Of a DNA stretch of 64,000 bases, positions 39,255 to 48,198 are shown piece by piece (the first letter of the stretch is position 1; the number at the start of each line of letters is the position of its first letter). The notes below the pieces were generated by a model. It ran no database searches. It saw only the letters and a list, made by a program, of their open reading frames with translations, and was not told the origin of the DNA. A program made the translations under genes and the position numbers. Source of the stretch: Pedobacter westerhofensis (GTDB taxonomy: Bacteria > Bacteroidota > Bacteroidia > Sphingobacteriales > Sphingobacteriaceae); NCBI RefSeq assembly GCF_900182595.1, contig NZ_FXTN01000001.1, forward strand, positions 124,001 through 188,000, read 5' to 3'.

Positions 39255-39407
39255 ATGAAAGATCCAAAAGAAGAAGAGGTGAACAAACAAGCCGGTAACG
39301 CCGAGGATGCAAACCCACAGGAAAAAGCCAATCAGGACCCAAACTATGATGAGCACAAGCAGGTAGATGAGGAAGGTACTGAACTTGATCCCGGGGACAT
39401 TAAATAA
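39255..39407 (+). CDS. 50-aa hydrophilic acidic protein
   Basis: The short frame encodes MKDPKEEEVNKQAGNAEDA and continues with a polar, disorder-like sequence ending DPGDIK. It has no hydrophobic core and resembles small stress-associated hydrophilic proteins, though I cannot name a family. The stop is 8 bp before the DJ-1-family gene, which suggests an operon. It is small enough to be missed by most gene callers. Confidence 0.6.
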   Translation: MKDPKEEEVNKQAGNAEDANPQEKANQDPNYDEHKQVDEEGTELDPGDIK

Positions 39408-39415
39408 GAATAACT

Positions 39416-40162
39416 ATGCAAAAGATATTAATGGTCCTTACCTCGCACAGCGAGATGGAAAATACCGATGGCAAGACGGGAGTCTGGCTGGGAGAATTTA
39501 CTGATCCCTACTACGAATTTATTGACGCCGGTTATGCTGTAACGCTTACAAGCCCAAAAGGCGGCAGGCCACCAGTTGACCCGATGAGCGAACTTACCGA
39601 AAACATCACCGGCTCTAACCGCAGGTTTCAGGACGACCAGGCCGCAAAAACTGCGTTCTCCCAAACTACTGTATTAAACCAGATCAATGCTGCAGAATAT
39701 GATGCGGTATTTTATCCCGGCGGACACGGCCCGATATGGGATCTGGCAAAAGATAACAACAGCGGGATCCTGATCCATGATTTTCTGGATTCAGGAAAGC
39801 CTGTAGCACTGGTATGCCATAGTCCCGCCGCTTTGATCAGCGCTGAGCTCCAAAGACCAGGATTTTTACAGGGGAAGGTAGTTTCGGCCTTTAGCAACAC
39901 TGAAGAAACAATGGTTGGCCGTAGCGGCAATGTGCCATATCTATTGCAAAGCAAACTGGAAGAGCTCGGTGCAGAGGTTAAAACTGCCCTTGTTCCTTTC
40001 CTTTCTCACGTAGAAACTGACGGTCTGCTGATTACAGGACAAAATCCACTGTCGGCAGGACCGGCAGCAAAAGCATTGATTGAATTGCTGCAGCAAAGGC
40101 CGGAAGAAACATTACCCAAAGGCGAAGATGAAAATTCTTCATCCGCACAATTTGCTGAATAA
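39416..40162 (+). CDS. DJ-1/PfpI superfamily protein (type 1 glutamine amidotransferase-like)
   Basis: The 248-aa cytosolic protein has the Hsp31-like pattern: G25-E26-F27 region (VWLGEFTDPYYEF), FYPGGHGPIWDLA near 99-111, and the nucleophile elbow ALVCHSPAAL with C134 followed by H135. The length and the long C-terminal segment fit the class that includes chaperone/glyoxalase III-type members. Likely roles are methylglyoxal detoxification or protein deglycation-type stress defence; this is family knowledge, not shown here. It is preceded by a small acidic gene. Confidence 0.9.
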   Translation: MQKILMVLTSHSEMENTDGKTGVWLGEFTDPYYEFIDAGYAVTLTSPKGGRPPVDPMSELTENITGSNRRFQDDQAAKTAFSQTTVLNQINAAEYDAVFYPGGHGPIWDLAKDNNSGILIHDFLDSGKPVALVCHSPAALISAELQRPGFLQGKVVSAFSNTEETMVGRSGNVPYLLQSKLEELGAEVKTALVPFLSHVETDGLLITGQNPLSAGPAAKALIELLQQRPEETLPKGEDENSSSAQFAE

Positions 40163-40173
40163 TAGGAATACAA

Positions 40174-40201
40174 GGAGAGAACAGTATATTACTTTCTCTC
40201 C
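40174..40201. terminator. Hairpin shared by two convergent genes
   Basis: GGAGAGAA at 40174-40181 pairs with TTCTCTCC at 40194-40201, overlapping the last codons of the convergent glycosyltransferase gene. Confidence 0.4.
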
Positions 40202-41709
40202 TCTTCTATCTCCGACCGCAATCTTTGGTTAACGTCTATCCTGGCCTGCTCAAAAACAAAAATTGTTGTTCCACATTCCCTGGCCATAGGATTTTTCACG
40301 GAATCAGCCACTGCTGAACGCCTGAAAAATCCACCTGTTTCCTTTAGTTCATTCTGGCTGCTGCTGTATTCTTTAACCCGGATCACATTGTTAGTCTTCC
40401 TTCGCAGATTAAACCAGTTGATATAGTCGGCATTAAATGATACTGCCTTAATGCTTTTGTCTTTCACATAGTAATTGATTGCCCCGGCCTGCCCGTAATT
40501 GTCGCAAAGGACGATCGTTTGTGATCCCTTAGGCATCAAATGATAAGCTCTTTCTGCTTTTCGAGCCAGTTCCTTCCAGCCCAGCATATCCGCAAAGTCC
40601 TGCGGCAGCTGATGGTTCCGCCCGTCTTCCCATCTTAATAAACCCAGTGACCGGTACTTGTTCTTGTTTTTGATGATTATTTCCGGATCTTCAATGGAAT
40701 AATAGACATGGAACAATAGCGCATACAATACCAAGGGAAGCGCCAGCGGCAGGGGTTTCAAATATTCAAAATATCTCCTGTTTAGGATATTGCCGAGATA
40801 AACCGAACCAAAGGCAATATAGACCGGATACAGTCCTATCGCATAATAACCTTTGGCACGTAAAAAGATAAATATGGCGGGCGTAAATATGAAGGTCCAG
40901 AAGAAAAACCTGTACTTCCTGAATGGTGGGTAAATCAGTAAGCCATATAATGCCGCGATGATGGCAGGCAATGACCCTGCGAAATAGAATATCTGCTCCT
41001 TTATAAAGTCCCATCGGTTTACATGAATCAACTGGGTAGCGATCAGTTCTCTCATGTGCTGAAAAACTGGAAAATGGTGATTGTATTGCCAGTATAAATT
41101 GGGGGAAATCAGGGCCAGAGTGAGCAGTACTGAAAGGTAAAAGTTTCGTTCGCTGAATATCCTGCGCTGATTTGTGACGGCCAGGGCTGGCAGCAGGCCG
41201 AGAAGCAGAAATACGATATTATATTTATTTAGAAAACCAATGGCAAATACAACTGATGCAAGAAACAGCCATGTTGCATCTTCCCTGTTGAAATACCGGA
41301 TGATGCAAAAACACATCGCTGCCCAGCATAAGACATCCAGTGAATTGGGCTGGTACAGAAAGTTAAGCCTGAGCAAAACCGACAATAGTAAACAGGTTGC
41401 CCCTAAAATGAGCGCATAAAGATTTCCCTTGAGTTCTTCTATAGTTTTCCAGACAACAAGGATAGTTAGGGCGCCAAAAAGCGCAGGAAAGAATTTCACC
41501 CAGAATATGGAACTACCCAGCAACTGGATAAGGTAAGAGATCCAGGAAGTAACAGGCGGCACCGACAAATATCCCCATGCGGGATGGTTTGCCTGATCGA
41601 GATGTAAAAATTCATCACGGTGCAAATCGTAGCTGGGGTTGACCAGAAAGTACTGCAGGAGAAATTTGACCAGGATAAAGCCTGTTAAGATCGTTGTTCT
41701 TTTCGTCAT
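40189..41709 (-). CDS. Polytopic GT39/ArnT-type glycosyltransferase
   Basis: With the ATG at 41709 the protein is 506 aa. It has about ten transmembrane segments in the first 330 residues and a soluble periplasmic C-terminal domain. The first loop carries the acidic motif YDLHRDEFLHLDQ, expected for catalytic Asp/Glu in the PMT/ArnT superfamily, and WGYLSVPPVTSW follows. Such enzymes transfer a sugar from a polyprenyl-phosphate carrier to lipid, glycan or protein on the periplasmic side. The acceptor is unknown and no partner genes are adjacent. Confidence 0.85.
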   Translation of the reverse strand: MTKRTTILTGFILVKFLLQYFLVNPSYDLHRDEFLHLDQANHPAWGYLSVPPVTSWISYLIQLLGSSIFWVKFFPALFGALTILVVWKTIEELKGNLYALILGATCLLLSVLLRLNFLYQPNSLDVLCWAAMCFCIIRYFNREDATWLFLASVVFAIGFLNKYNIVFLLLGLLPALAVTNQRRIFSERNFYLSVLLTLALISPNLYWQYNHHFPVFQHMRELIATQLIHVNRWDFIKEQIFYFAGSLPAIIAALYGLLIYPPFRKYRFFFWTFIFTPAIFIFLRAKGYYAIGLYPVYIAFGSVYLGNILNRRYFEYLKPLPLALPLVLYALLFHVYYSIEDPEIIIKNKNKYRSLGLLRWEDGRNHQLPQDFADMLGWKELARKAERAYHLMPKGSQTIVLCDNYGQAGAINYYVKDKSIKAVSFNADYINWFNLRRKTNNVIRVKEYSSSQNELKETGGFFRRSAVADSVKNPMARECGTTIFVFEQARIDVNQRLRSEIEEERK

Positions 41710-41790
41710 CTGTTTAGCTGGATAATATAAGACCAGCATTTAGATGGCATCATCAGTCAATAGTTACAGATCATTTGTGGATAGCAGGGC

Positions 41791-42429
41791 TTAGGTTTTT
41801 AGTTCTGTTGGCTCAATGCCTGGTTTGGCATAAGCCAAACGGCCGACAAGCTTTGGAAGAAAATAGGTATCAAGTCCTGTTACCGTCATTGTTTCTGCTG
41901 TAACATGATCAACGGTACCATCTTCTGAAATCATAGAATCATCCGTTAATATTTGAACAATTTCTCCGATGATAATGGTAGTTCCATTGATAGCTACATC
42001 AATCACCTCCCGCAGTTGCAGACCAATACGAATGGTGGATTGTCCTACAAAGGGTGCTTTGAAACCCTCAGTGTATAATGGCTCCAGTCCGCAGGTTTCA
42101 AATTCTGAGACACCCGAAGGATAGCTGGCGCTGGTCTGGTGTGCCTGCATATACCATTGAGGCAGTACATTATTCAAAGTGTATTGACCGGTAGATTTGA
42201 TATTGGTAAGCGTGTCGTTGTGCGCTCTCTCAGGACGGATTACCATACCCAACAATGGCGGGTTGGCACCAAGATGGAAAGCAGAACTAATTATACACAA
42301 ATTGGTGTTGCCTCCCGGACTGACAGTGCCCAAAAGATTCAAGGCTTTATATCCTACCAGGCTATTAATTAGCCTGATCCTGTATTGTTTTTCCAGCTCA
42401 TTGATCTGATCGTTCTGAATGCTTTTCAT
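41791..42429 (-). CDS. Flavin reductase-like domain protein
   Basis: With the ATG at 42429 (MKSIQNDQINELEKQYRIR) the protein is 212 aa. The FMN-binding split-barrel pattern is present: LINSLVGYKALNLLGTVSPGGNTNLCIISSAFHLGANPPLLGMVI near residues 20-65, then TLTNIKSTGQYTLNN and IIIGEIVQI. Members reduce or bind FMN, either as independent oxidoreductases or as partners of monooxygenases. The longer frame to 42471 would overlap the DUF6624 gene upstream. Confidence 0.87.
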   Translation of the reverse strand: MKSIQNDQINELEKQYRIRLINSLVGYKALNLLGTVSPGGNTNLCIISSAFHLGANPPLLGMVIRPERAHNDTLTNIKSTGQYTLNNVLPQWYMQAHQTSASYPSGVSEFETCGLEPLYTEGFKAPFVGQSTIRIGLQLREVIDVAINGTTIIIGEIVQILTDDSMISEDGTVDHVTAETMTVTGLDTYFLPKLVGRLAYAKPGIEPTELKT

Positions 42430-42440
42430 ATTAACTTTAT

Positions 42441-43049
42441 TTATGTTGACCAGCCTACAGCTATTTTCCATTCCTCAGTTTCCTTTTTCCTGGATTTCAA
42501 ATCTGAAGGTGCAGATTGATTTTCTAGTTTCGCCTGTTGTCTGATGATCGCTGTTTGTTCTTCCAGCGTATTTAGTCCGATTGATTTCCTTCTTTCATTT
42601 ACCCTGTATGCATTGTCAAATTCATTTGGGCTGAGCTCACCATTCTTATCCCAATCAAACTGTGTTCCATACAACTGAGGCCGGTTCTCAAACACCGCTA
42701 TTCTATCAGCCAGGCAGGCAAGGTTTGTTGCATCTGCCTCCTGCCTTTCTACCGCATCTTCCATGAGCCGGGCACACTTTTTCATAAAAGCTGGCTGGCC
42801 AATTGAATGCTGGATCACTAACCAGGCTGCTTCACTGCCTTCCTTGCCAACCTTGCCAATTGTTGGATACCCAATGGAATCAATGATCTGATCCAACACC
42901 CCGGCATTGTGGTTATGGAGGGCCTCCATGTCCGGATGATATCCCTTACCAAGTTTGCTACTCAGGATCAATTTATCCCTCAGGGCAAGGTCAGCATCTT
43001 TTACCGCGATTATCGTTTCTGCGATAGCGGTAAAGTCTTTACTGTTCAT
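42441..43049 (-). CDS. DUF6624 protein
   Basis: The 202-aa protein has no signal peptide. It shows the DUF6624 marks: IDSIGYPTIGKVGKEGSEAAWLVIQHSI, a conserved CARLMEDAVERQEADATNLACLADRI segment, LYGTQFDWDKNGELSP and RVNERRKSIGLNTLEEQ. The function of the family is unknown; conserved His and Glu residues hint at a metal site. The next gene upstream is a lipoprotein that ends 1 bp before its start, so the two are probably co-expressed. Confidence 0.8.
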   Translation of the reverse strand: MNSKDFTAIAETIIAVKDADLALRDKLILSSKLGKGYHPDMEALHNHNAGVLDQIIDSIGYPTIGKVGKEGSEAAWLVIQHSIGQPAFMKKCARLMEDAVERQEADATNLACLADRIAVFENRPQLYGTQFDWDKNGELSPNEFDNAYRVNERRKSIGLNTLEEQTAIIRQQAKLENQSAPSDLKSRKKETEEWKIAVGWST

Positions 43050-43050
43050 A

Positions 43051-43596
43051 TTACTGTCCCCAGTTTACCTGAATATCATTTTCTGCTGCATAAGTCTTTC
43101 CTTTTTGCATCAGTGCATCGTAACTTTTTTCGAAACGGGCGCGGTACTTCAGATCAATTTCATTTACAAGCGCGTCTTTTGCACCCTGGTTTCCCTGGGC
43201 ATCGCAGAGCTTTGCATAGGCCATATATTCGTTTTTGAAAACAGGGATAACCATTTCGTACAGCGCGATTGAAAGATCTTTGATCTCTTTCTGCTCATCT
43301 CCTGACGCATCAAGCTTCTTTATTTTCTCCAGCGACTGTTCAATATACAGGATCTTGTTTTTAATTGTGTTTGCAGCTTCATCTCCCTTTTTTTTACTGG
43401 ATGGGATATCGGGAAATTCTTTTGTTTCATCATTGATATGACGGGCCAGATCAGGGCTGGCGAAATCATTGAAAGCGTTGGTATTAAGGACGGTGATATC
43501 GAAAAATTCAGCTGGCGGCGCAGAACATGATGTTAAAAAGAGTACGCTCAGGATTAAGATGCAGATGGAAGTTTTGTCAAAGATGATTTTGCTCAT
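43051..43596 (-). CDS. Hypothetical lipoprotein
   Basis: The 181-aa protein starts with a type II signal (ICILILSVLFLTSCSA) and a lipobox Cys at about residue 24. The mature part is charged and helical (NKILYIEQSLEKIKKLDASGDEQKEIKDL), without a domain I know. It is likely periplasmic, anchored in a membrane, and operonic with the DUF6624 gene. Confidence 0.72.
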   Translation of the reverse strand: MSKIIFDKTSICILILSVLFLTSCSAPPAEFFDITVLNTNAFNDFASPDLARHINDETKEFPDIPSSKKKGDEAANTIKNKILYIEQSLEKIKKLDASGDEQKEIKDLSIALYEMVIPVFKNEYMAYAKLCDAQGNQGAKDALVNEIDLKYRARFEKSYDALMQKGKTYAAENDIQVNWGQ

Positions 43597-43671
43597 GATT
43601 GGATAAAGAGTTTATAAAATTCCACAGAAATATCAAAAATTAGGCCGGGGACGGTTATTATTGACACAATT

Positions 43672-45168
43672 CTAAAACTTTGGGGCAATAAACTCCCACT
43701 CATGGATCTGCGCCTGACGGTGTTCCTTTTGTACTATCCCATCAAACTTGTTTAGCAGCTCCGGGTATCCGGCAGCTACATCTTTCTTTTCTGAAGGATC
43801 GTTCAGCAGGTTATAGAGTTCCCATTTTGCAGCCGTATCCGTTTTCATATTGGATTTTACACCCTTCCAGTTGCCATATCTGATGGCTACCTGCCCGCCT
43901 TTTTCCGGAAACTCAAAGTAGATATACTCATGTTGTTTCTGCCCGGCTTTTCCGGTTAAGGTTGGCAGGAGTGATAAACCATCATTTGCAGGTGCCTTTA
44001 CCCCTGCGAGATCTGCAAATGTAGACATCATATCAAACTGCACCGAAACGAGATCGCTGACCTTGCCGGCAGGGACTTTCCCCGGCCAGCGCACAATAAA
44101 GGGTTCCCTGATCCCGCCTTCATACAAGTCCTGCTTTTTTCCACGCAAACCCGCAACACTGTTAAAGAACTGCGTATCGGCACCACCGGTATCAAAGGTT
44201 GCCCCATTATCGCTCGAGAACATGACAATGGTATTTTCATCGAGCCCAAGCTCCTTCAGCAATTTAAATATCTTCCCGATCTGCTGATCCATGTAGGTAA
44301 TCATCCCGGCATAGGTGGCACGGGGATACCTGGATGCTGCATATCCCTTTTCACCGAGATAAGGTTTGTCGCCAAACTGATCTTTATAGGGTTTGACTAC
44401 CGCTTCCGGTGCCTGCAATGACAGGTGCGGAATGGTAAAAGGAAGATACAGAAAAAAAGGCTTGTCCCTGTTTTGCTGTATAAAGTTCAGCGCTTTGGCC
44501 GACAGCCGGTCTATGGAATAGTCCTTACCGATGTAATAGCCGAAAGGATCAGGATCCTTTGGATCTGGCTTGCGGTGTACAAAGATACCTGCATTTCCAA
44601 GCGTATCCCATTTACCATTTTCCCAGAGGTGTGTAGGAAAATGATTATGGGCCTGCTTCTGGTCCAGATAGCCGTAGAAATAATCAAATCCCTGGGCGTT
44701 TGGGTTTCCAGTATTGGAGCTCATGCCCAGTCCCCACTTGCCAATCGCAGCAGTGGTATAGCCTGCATTTTTTAATAGGTGACCGATGGTAAATGTACCT
44801 TCAGGAAGCGGCATCTGACCTCCTTCGGTCGCGTCAGTAAAACCACCGAACTCATAGTTGCCGCGGATATAGGAATGCCCGCCGTGGCGGCCGGTAAGCA
44901 GCATGCAGCGCGCGGGCGCACAAACAGGTGTGCTGGTATAGTGCTGGGTGAAGCAGATCCCCTCTTTTGCCATCTGGTCGAGATAAGGCGTTTTGATTTT
45001 TTTCTGTCCGTACGAACCAAGTTCTCCATAGCCGAGATCATCTGCATAGATATAAATTATATTGGGGCGGGCCTGTGCATTGCTGCGGAAGCTTGAAAGG
45101 GTCAGCAGCAAGCCGAAGATCAAAGCAATCAGGGGTTTGTATTGAAAAAAAATAGCGGTTGATTTCAT
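43672..45168 (-). CDS. Secreted S1 sulfatase 1
   Basis: The 498-aa protein has a signal peptide ending near SNAQA and the type I sulfatase core: metal ligands D43-D44 in IYADDLGYGELG and the formylglycine motif C83-A-P-A-R (TPVCAPARCMLLTGR). GKWGLG, FSSDNGATFDTGG and the C-terminal YGNWKGVKSN follow. The Cys must be converted to formylglycine by a maturase (not in the window). It cleaves sulfate esters from a glycan or other substrate in the periplasm. It is the last gene of a SusC-SusD-sulfatase-sulfatase operon. Confidence 0.93.
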   Translation of the reverse strand: MKSTAIFFQYKPLIALIFGLLLTLSSFRSNAQARPNIIYIYADDLGYGELGSYGQKKIKTPYLDQMAKEGICFTQHYTSTPVCAPARCMLLTGRHGGHSYIRGNYEFGGFTDATEGGQMPLPEGTFTIGHLLKNAGYTTAAIGKWGLGMSSNTGNPNAQGFDYFYGYLDQKQAHNHFPTHLWENGKWDTLGNAGIFVHRKPDPKDPDPFGYYIGKDYSIDRLSAKALNFIQQNRDKPFFLYLPFTIPHLSLQAPEAVVKPYKDQFGDKPYLGEKGYAASRYPRATYAGMITYMDQQIGKIFKLLKELGLDENTIVMFSSDNGATFDTGGADTQFFNSVAGLRGKKQDLYEGGIREPFIVRWPGKVPAGKVSDLVSVQFDMMSTFADLAGVKAPANDGLSLLPTLTGKAGQKQHEYIYFEFPEKGGQVAIRYGNWKGVKSNMKTDTAAKWELYNLLNDPSEKKDVAAGYPELLNKFDGIVQKEHRQAQIHEWEFIAPKF

Positions 45169-45192
45169 GATATCCGTTTCCAGTTATGATTT

Positions 45193-46602
45193 TTAATTTT
45201 CGGCTTTACCGGGAAATTTATCAAACAGTGTTTTGAGTTCTTTACGGAGTTCAGGATGCTCCTCAATTACATTGGTGCGCTCGCTTGGGTCAAGTGCGAG
45301 GTTGAAAAGCTCTACCTTATCGCCTTGCGTATCTTTTACAATACCCGTATTGGTATTGGCAGCTGTGATTTCGCGGTACTTCCAGTTGCCCTTGCGCACT
45401 GCTTCGCAGACGCCATTGTTATAATAGTAGATTTCGCGGTGCCGAGGCTTAGGATCTTTGCCCAGGAGCAGTGACGAAACAGACTGCCCGTCGAGCGTTC
45501 TCCCCTTTGGCAGCGGCGTGTTTGTCCATTCCGCCAGCGTAGGCAAAACATCGAGGTTGCTGACCATACCGGTTAATACAGCGCCGCCCGCAGGGGTATG
45601 GTTTTTCCAGTATACAATGAAGGGCACCCTGGTTCCGCCTTCATAGGACAGCCCTTTGCTTCCCCTGAAAACTCCGGCCGTACCGGCATCCCAGGGGCGG
45701 GTAACTCCGTCGCCTTCCATCCTTGCGGGATGTTCTATCCATGGACCATTATCACTTGAAAAGATAAAAATGGTATTATCTGCGAGTCCCTGTTTTTCCA
45801 CTTCTTTCCAGAGTTCGGCCAGGCTGGCATCCAACTGTTCTACCACATCACCAAGATGTCCGCCCTCGGATTTGCCTTTGTATTTTTTTGAAGAAGCCAG
45901 CGCAACTGGCAGGTGAGGCATGTTATGCGCAAGGTAAAGGAAGAAAGGGCTTCCCTTTTTCTGCGTTTTGATATATTTGACAGCTTCATTGGTGTACAGA
46001 TCTACCAGGGAAGAATCTGCCGGTTTGATTACTTCGGGCGTACGGTTGCGGAAGATCTTAATGGTGGTATCAGTTACCACATATGGCGCACGGTAATCAT
46101 GGCTGTACAACAATCCGTAATACGATTCGAAGCCCTGTGCCAGAGGATGCTGGTAGGCAAAATGATCCCCAAGGTGCCATTTGCCGATCATCGCCGTGTG
46201 GTATCCCGCGTCCTTCAGCATTTCTGCGATGGTCACTTCCTGATCAGGCAAACCTAAATCAGAGCCTGGGGAAAGGGGCCTTGGCACGTTCATCCGTGAA
46301 GCGTACCTGCCTGTTAACAATGAGGCACGGGATGGACTGCAGGTGGGGCTTGAAACCACATAATTGGTCTCCTTTACTCCTTTTGCTGCCATCTGGTCCA
46401 GAAAAGGAGTTTTGATAACAGGATTGCCGTAGCAGCTGATGTCTGAGTATCCCATATCATCGGTAAGCACAAAGATGATATTAGGCCGCTGGCCGGAAGG
46501 TTTTTGCTGAGCCTGCGCCGGATATGCGAATGCCAAATAGGCTGCGAGCGGAAGCATATTCCGCAGTACAGTCCTGATTGTATGCTGAGTTTTTATAGTC
46601 AT
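45193..46602 (-). CDS. Secreted S1 sulfatase 2
   Basis: I use the ATG at 46602, which overlaps the SusD stop in a TGATG arrangement; a GTG at 46605 is possible. The 469-aa protein has a signal peptide ending near AQAQ, the metal-binding DD in [11 protein letters not shown], and the formylglycine motif C-S-P-S-R ([16 protein letters not shown]) at about residue 88. IGKWHLGDH and FSSDNGPW follow. It differs enough from sulfatase 1 to have another regiospecificity, so the pair probably removes sulfates at two positions of one ligand. Confidence 0.93.
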   Translation of the reverse strand: MTIKTQHTIRTVLRNMLPLAAYLAFAYPAQAQQKPSGQRPNIIFVLTDDMGYSDISCYGNPVIKTPFLDQMAAKGVKETNYVVSSPTCSPSRASLLTGRYASRMNVPRPLSPGSDLGLPDQEVTIAEMLKDAGYHTAMIGKWHLGDHFAYQHPLAQGFESYYGLLYSHDYRAPYVVTDTTIKIFRNRTPEVIKPADSSLVDLYTNEAVKYIKTQKKGSPFFLYLAHNMPHLPVALASSKKYKGKSEGGHLGDVVEQLDASLAELWKEVEKQGLADNTIFIFSSDNGPWIEHPARMEGDGVTRPWDAGTAGVFRGSKGLSYEGGTRVPFIVYWKNHTPAGGAVLTGMVSNLDVLPTLAEWTNTPLPKGRTLDGQSVSSLLLGKDPKPRHREIYYYNNGVCEAVRKGNWKYREITAANTNTGIVKDTQGDKVELFNLALDPSERTNVIEEHPELRKELKTLFDKFPGKAEN

Positions 46603-48182
46603 CACCAGTTGGGGTTTTGTTTGAGGTTACTGTTCTGATCGGTCTCTTTCTGAGGGACGGGCCACAGGTAATCACGTGATTTATTAAATACGCGGTTGAA
46701 TGAAACTACCTGCACTGTTACCAGTTTATTGCTGGCATCAGGATAAGTGATACCATATACTGGCCCTGTCATCACAGTTTCTGCAGTCTTCCAGCGCCTG
46801 ATGTCAAACAGGTGCAGGCCTTCAAACGCAAGTTCTACGGTACGCTCATGCCTTACAATCTGCCTGAGCTGATCCTGGCTCAGCCCCGCAGGTATGGACG
46901 GAAGCTTAACATCGGCTCTGCTGTTCCTGACCGTATTGATGGCGGTGTAGACTTCTGCATCCAGCTGGTTCAGTTCAATTTTGGCTTCGGCTTTGGTTAA
47001 CAGTACTTCGGCGTAGCGCAGCAGGATAATATTGATCCCGCTGTTTGCCGGATTGGCATAATCTTCTGTATTGATATATTTTTTGATATTATATCCTGTG
47101 GTAGAGGCAATATAGGTGCTGCCGACGGCATCGGCACTGCCGCTGGTTGGTGCAGGTTTAAAAACGGTACCGCTTGGCAGCACATCGCCGTCTACAAATA
47201 CCGAGAAACGCAGCCGGGGGTCGCGGTTATCATAAGGATGATAAGGATCAAAGCCGCTGGCAGCATCGCTGATTGATTTCCCCGCAGCAGTCTCATAGGC
47301 ATCAACCAAAGGTTTGGCAGGCACATAATAACTCTGGGAGTTCTTCTGGCTGTAGGGTGCGAGCAGCGCAAAAATGCCGTTGCGGTAGGTATCCTTCAGG
47401 AATTCCTTGTTGAGGATTACCTCTGGGTTGTTTTCTGCTACATACTTGAACAGGTTCTGATAGGACGTGTAGAGCGTATAACCCGTTACCTTACTGGCCG
47501 CATCAACAGCAAGCTGATAACGCCCGGCCCACAGATCGGCCCTTGACTTTAATGCCCAGGCGGCCCCTGAGGTGATACGTCCTTTATCGGCAGCGCCGTA
47601 GGTAGCCGGAAGCAATGCACTGGCATCGCTTAGTTCCTTATCCACAAAATCCCATATTTCTCCTACAGGGGTACGTGTGATCAGTTTCGCTTCTGCTATC
47701 GACAGGGTTTTGGTGACCAGTGGCACATCACCGAAAAATCCGGCAAGCTTGATGTACTGATAGGCGCGCAGGACTTTAGCCTCTCCTTTGAAACGATTGA
47801 TCAGCGCAGTATTTGCGGTATTTACTTTATCTATATTCTCGAGGAAGTAATTGGCAGCCCTGATCCCTTTGTAGGCTCCGGACCATTCATTATAGATTTT
47901 CGCATTGGAGATATCGTAAGAGCCCAGTTCTATGAATGCCTGTGTATCAAAATTCTGATTGGTATGCGCAATGTCGGTGAGTGCATCCCATGTGAAAACA
48001 TTGACAGAATCCAGGTCTGTATACAACGCATTGGTGGCGAGAAGCGCATCGTTTTCGGTATTCCAGAAGATATTTTCTGATACCCGGTCGCTGGGCTGTG
48101 GATCCAGCAGTCCCTTACGGCATGCGGAAAAGCCGGTTAAGATCAGCAGTCCCAGTAAAGATATATTGTATATAAGTTTCAT
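46602..48182 (-). CDS. RagB/SusD family lipoprotein (sulfatase locus)
   Basis: The 526-aa protein has a lipoprotein signal ([16 protein letters not shown]), then [31 protein letters not shown]. The TPR-like [19 protein letters not shown] and the C-terminal [13 protein letters not shown] with [22 protein letters not shown] are standard SusD blocks. It should bind the sulfated ligand on the cell surface and hand it to the SusC barrel encoded 16 bp upstream. Confidence 0.95.
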   Translation of the reverse strand: MKLIYNISLLGLLILTGFSACRKGLLDPQPSDRVSENIFWNTENDALLATNALYTDLDSVNVFTWDALTDIAHTNQNFDTQAFIELGSYDISNAKIYNEWSGAYKGIRAANYFLENIDKVNTANTALINRFKGEAKVLRAYQYIKLAGFFGDVPLVTKTLSIAEAKLITRTPVGEIWDFVDKELSDASALLPATYGAADKGRITSGAAWALKSRADLWAGRYQLAVDAASKVTGYTLYTSYQNLFKYVAENNPEVILNKEFLKDTYRNGIFALLAPYSQKNSQSYYVPAKPLVDAYETAAGKSISDAASGFDPYHPYDNRDPRLRFSVFVDGDVLPSGTVFKPAPTSGSADAVGSTYIASTTGYNIKKYINTEDYANPANSGINIILLRYAEVLLTKAEAKIELNQLDAEVYTAINTVRNSRADVKLPSIPAGLSQDQLRQIVRHERTVELAFEGLHLFDIRRWKTAETVMTGPVYGITYPDASNKLVTVQVVSFNRVFNKSRDYLWPVPQKETDQNSNLKQNPNW

Positions 48183-48198
48183 TATTCAATTGTTAAGA

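Noticed and set aside
42441..43049. EF-hand-like calcium loop (DWDKNGELSPNEF) in the DUF6624 protein
   Set aside because: The spacing fits an EF-hand loop, but this segment aligns with a conserved non-calcium stretch typical of DUF6624 and lacks the flanking helices.
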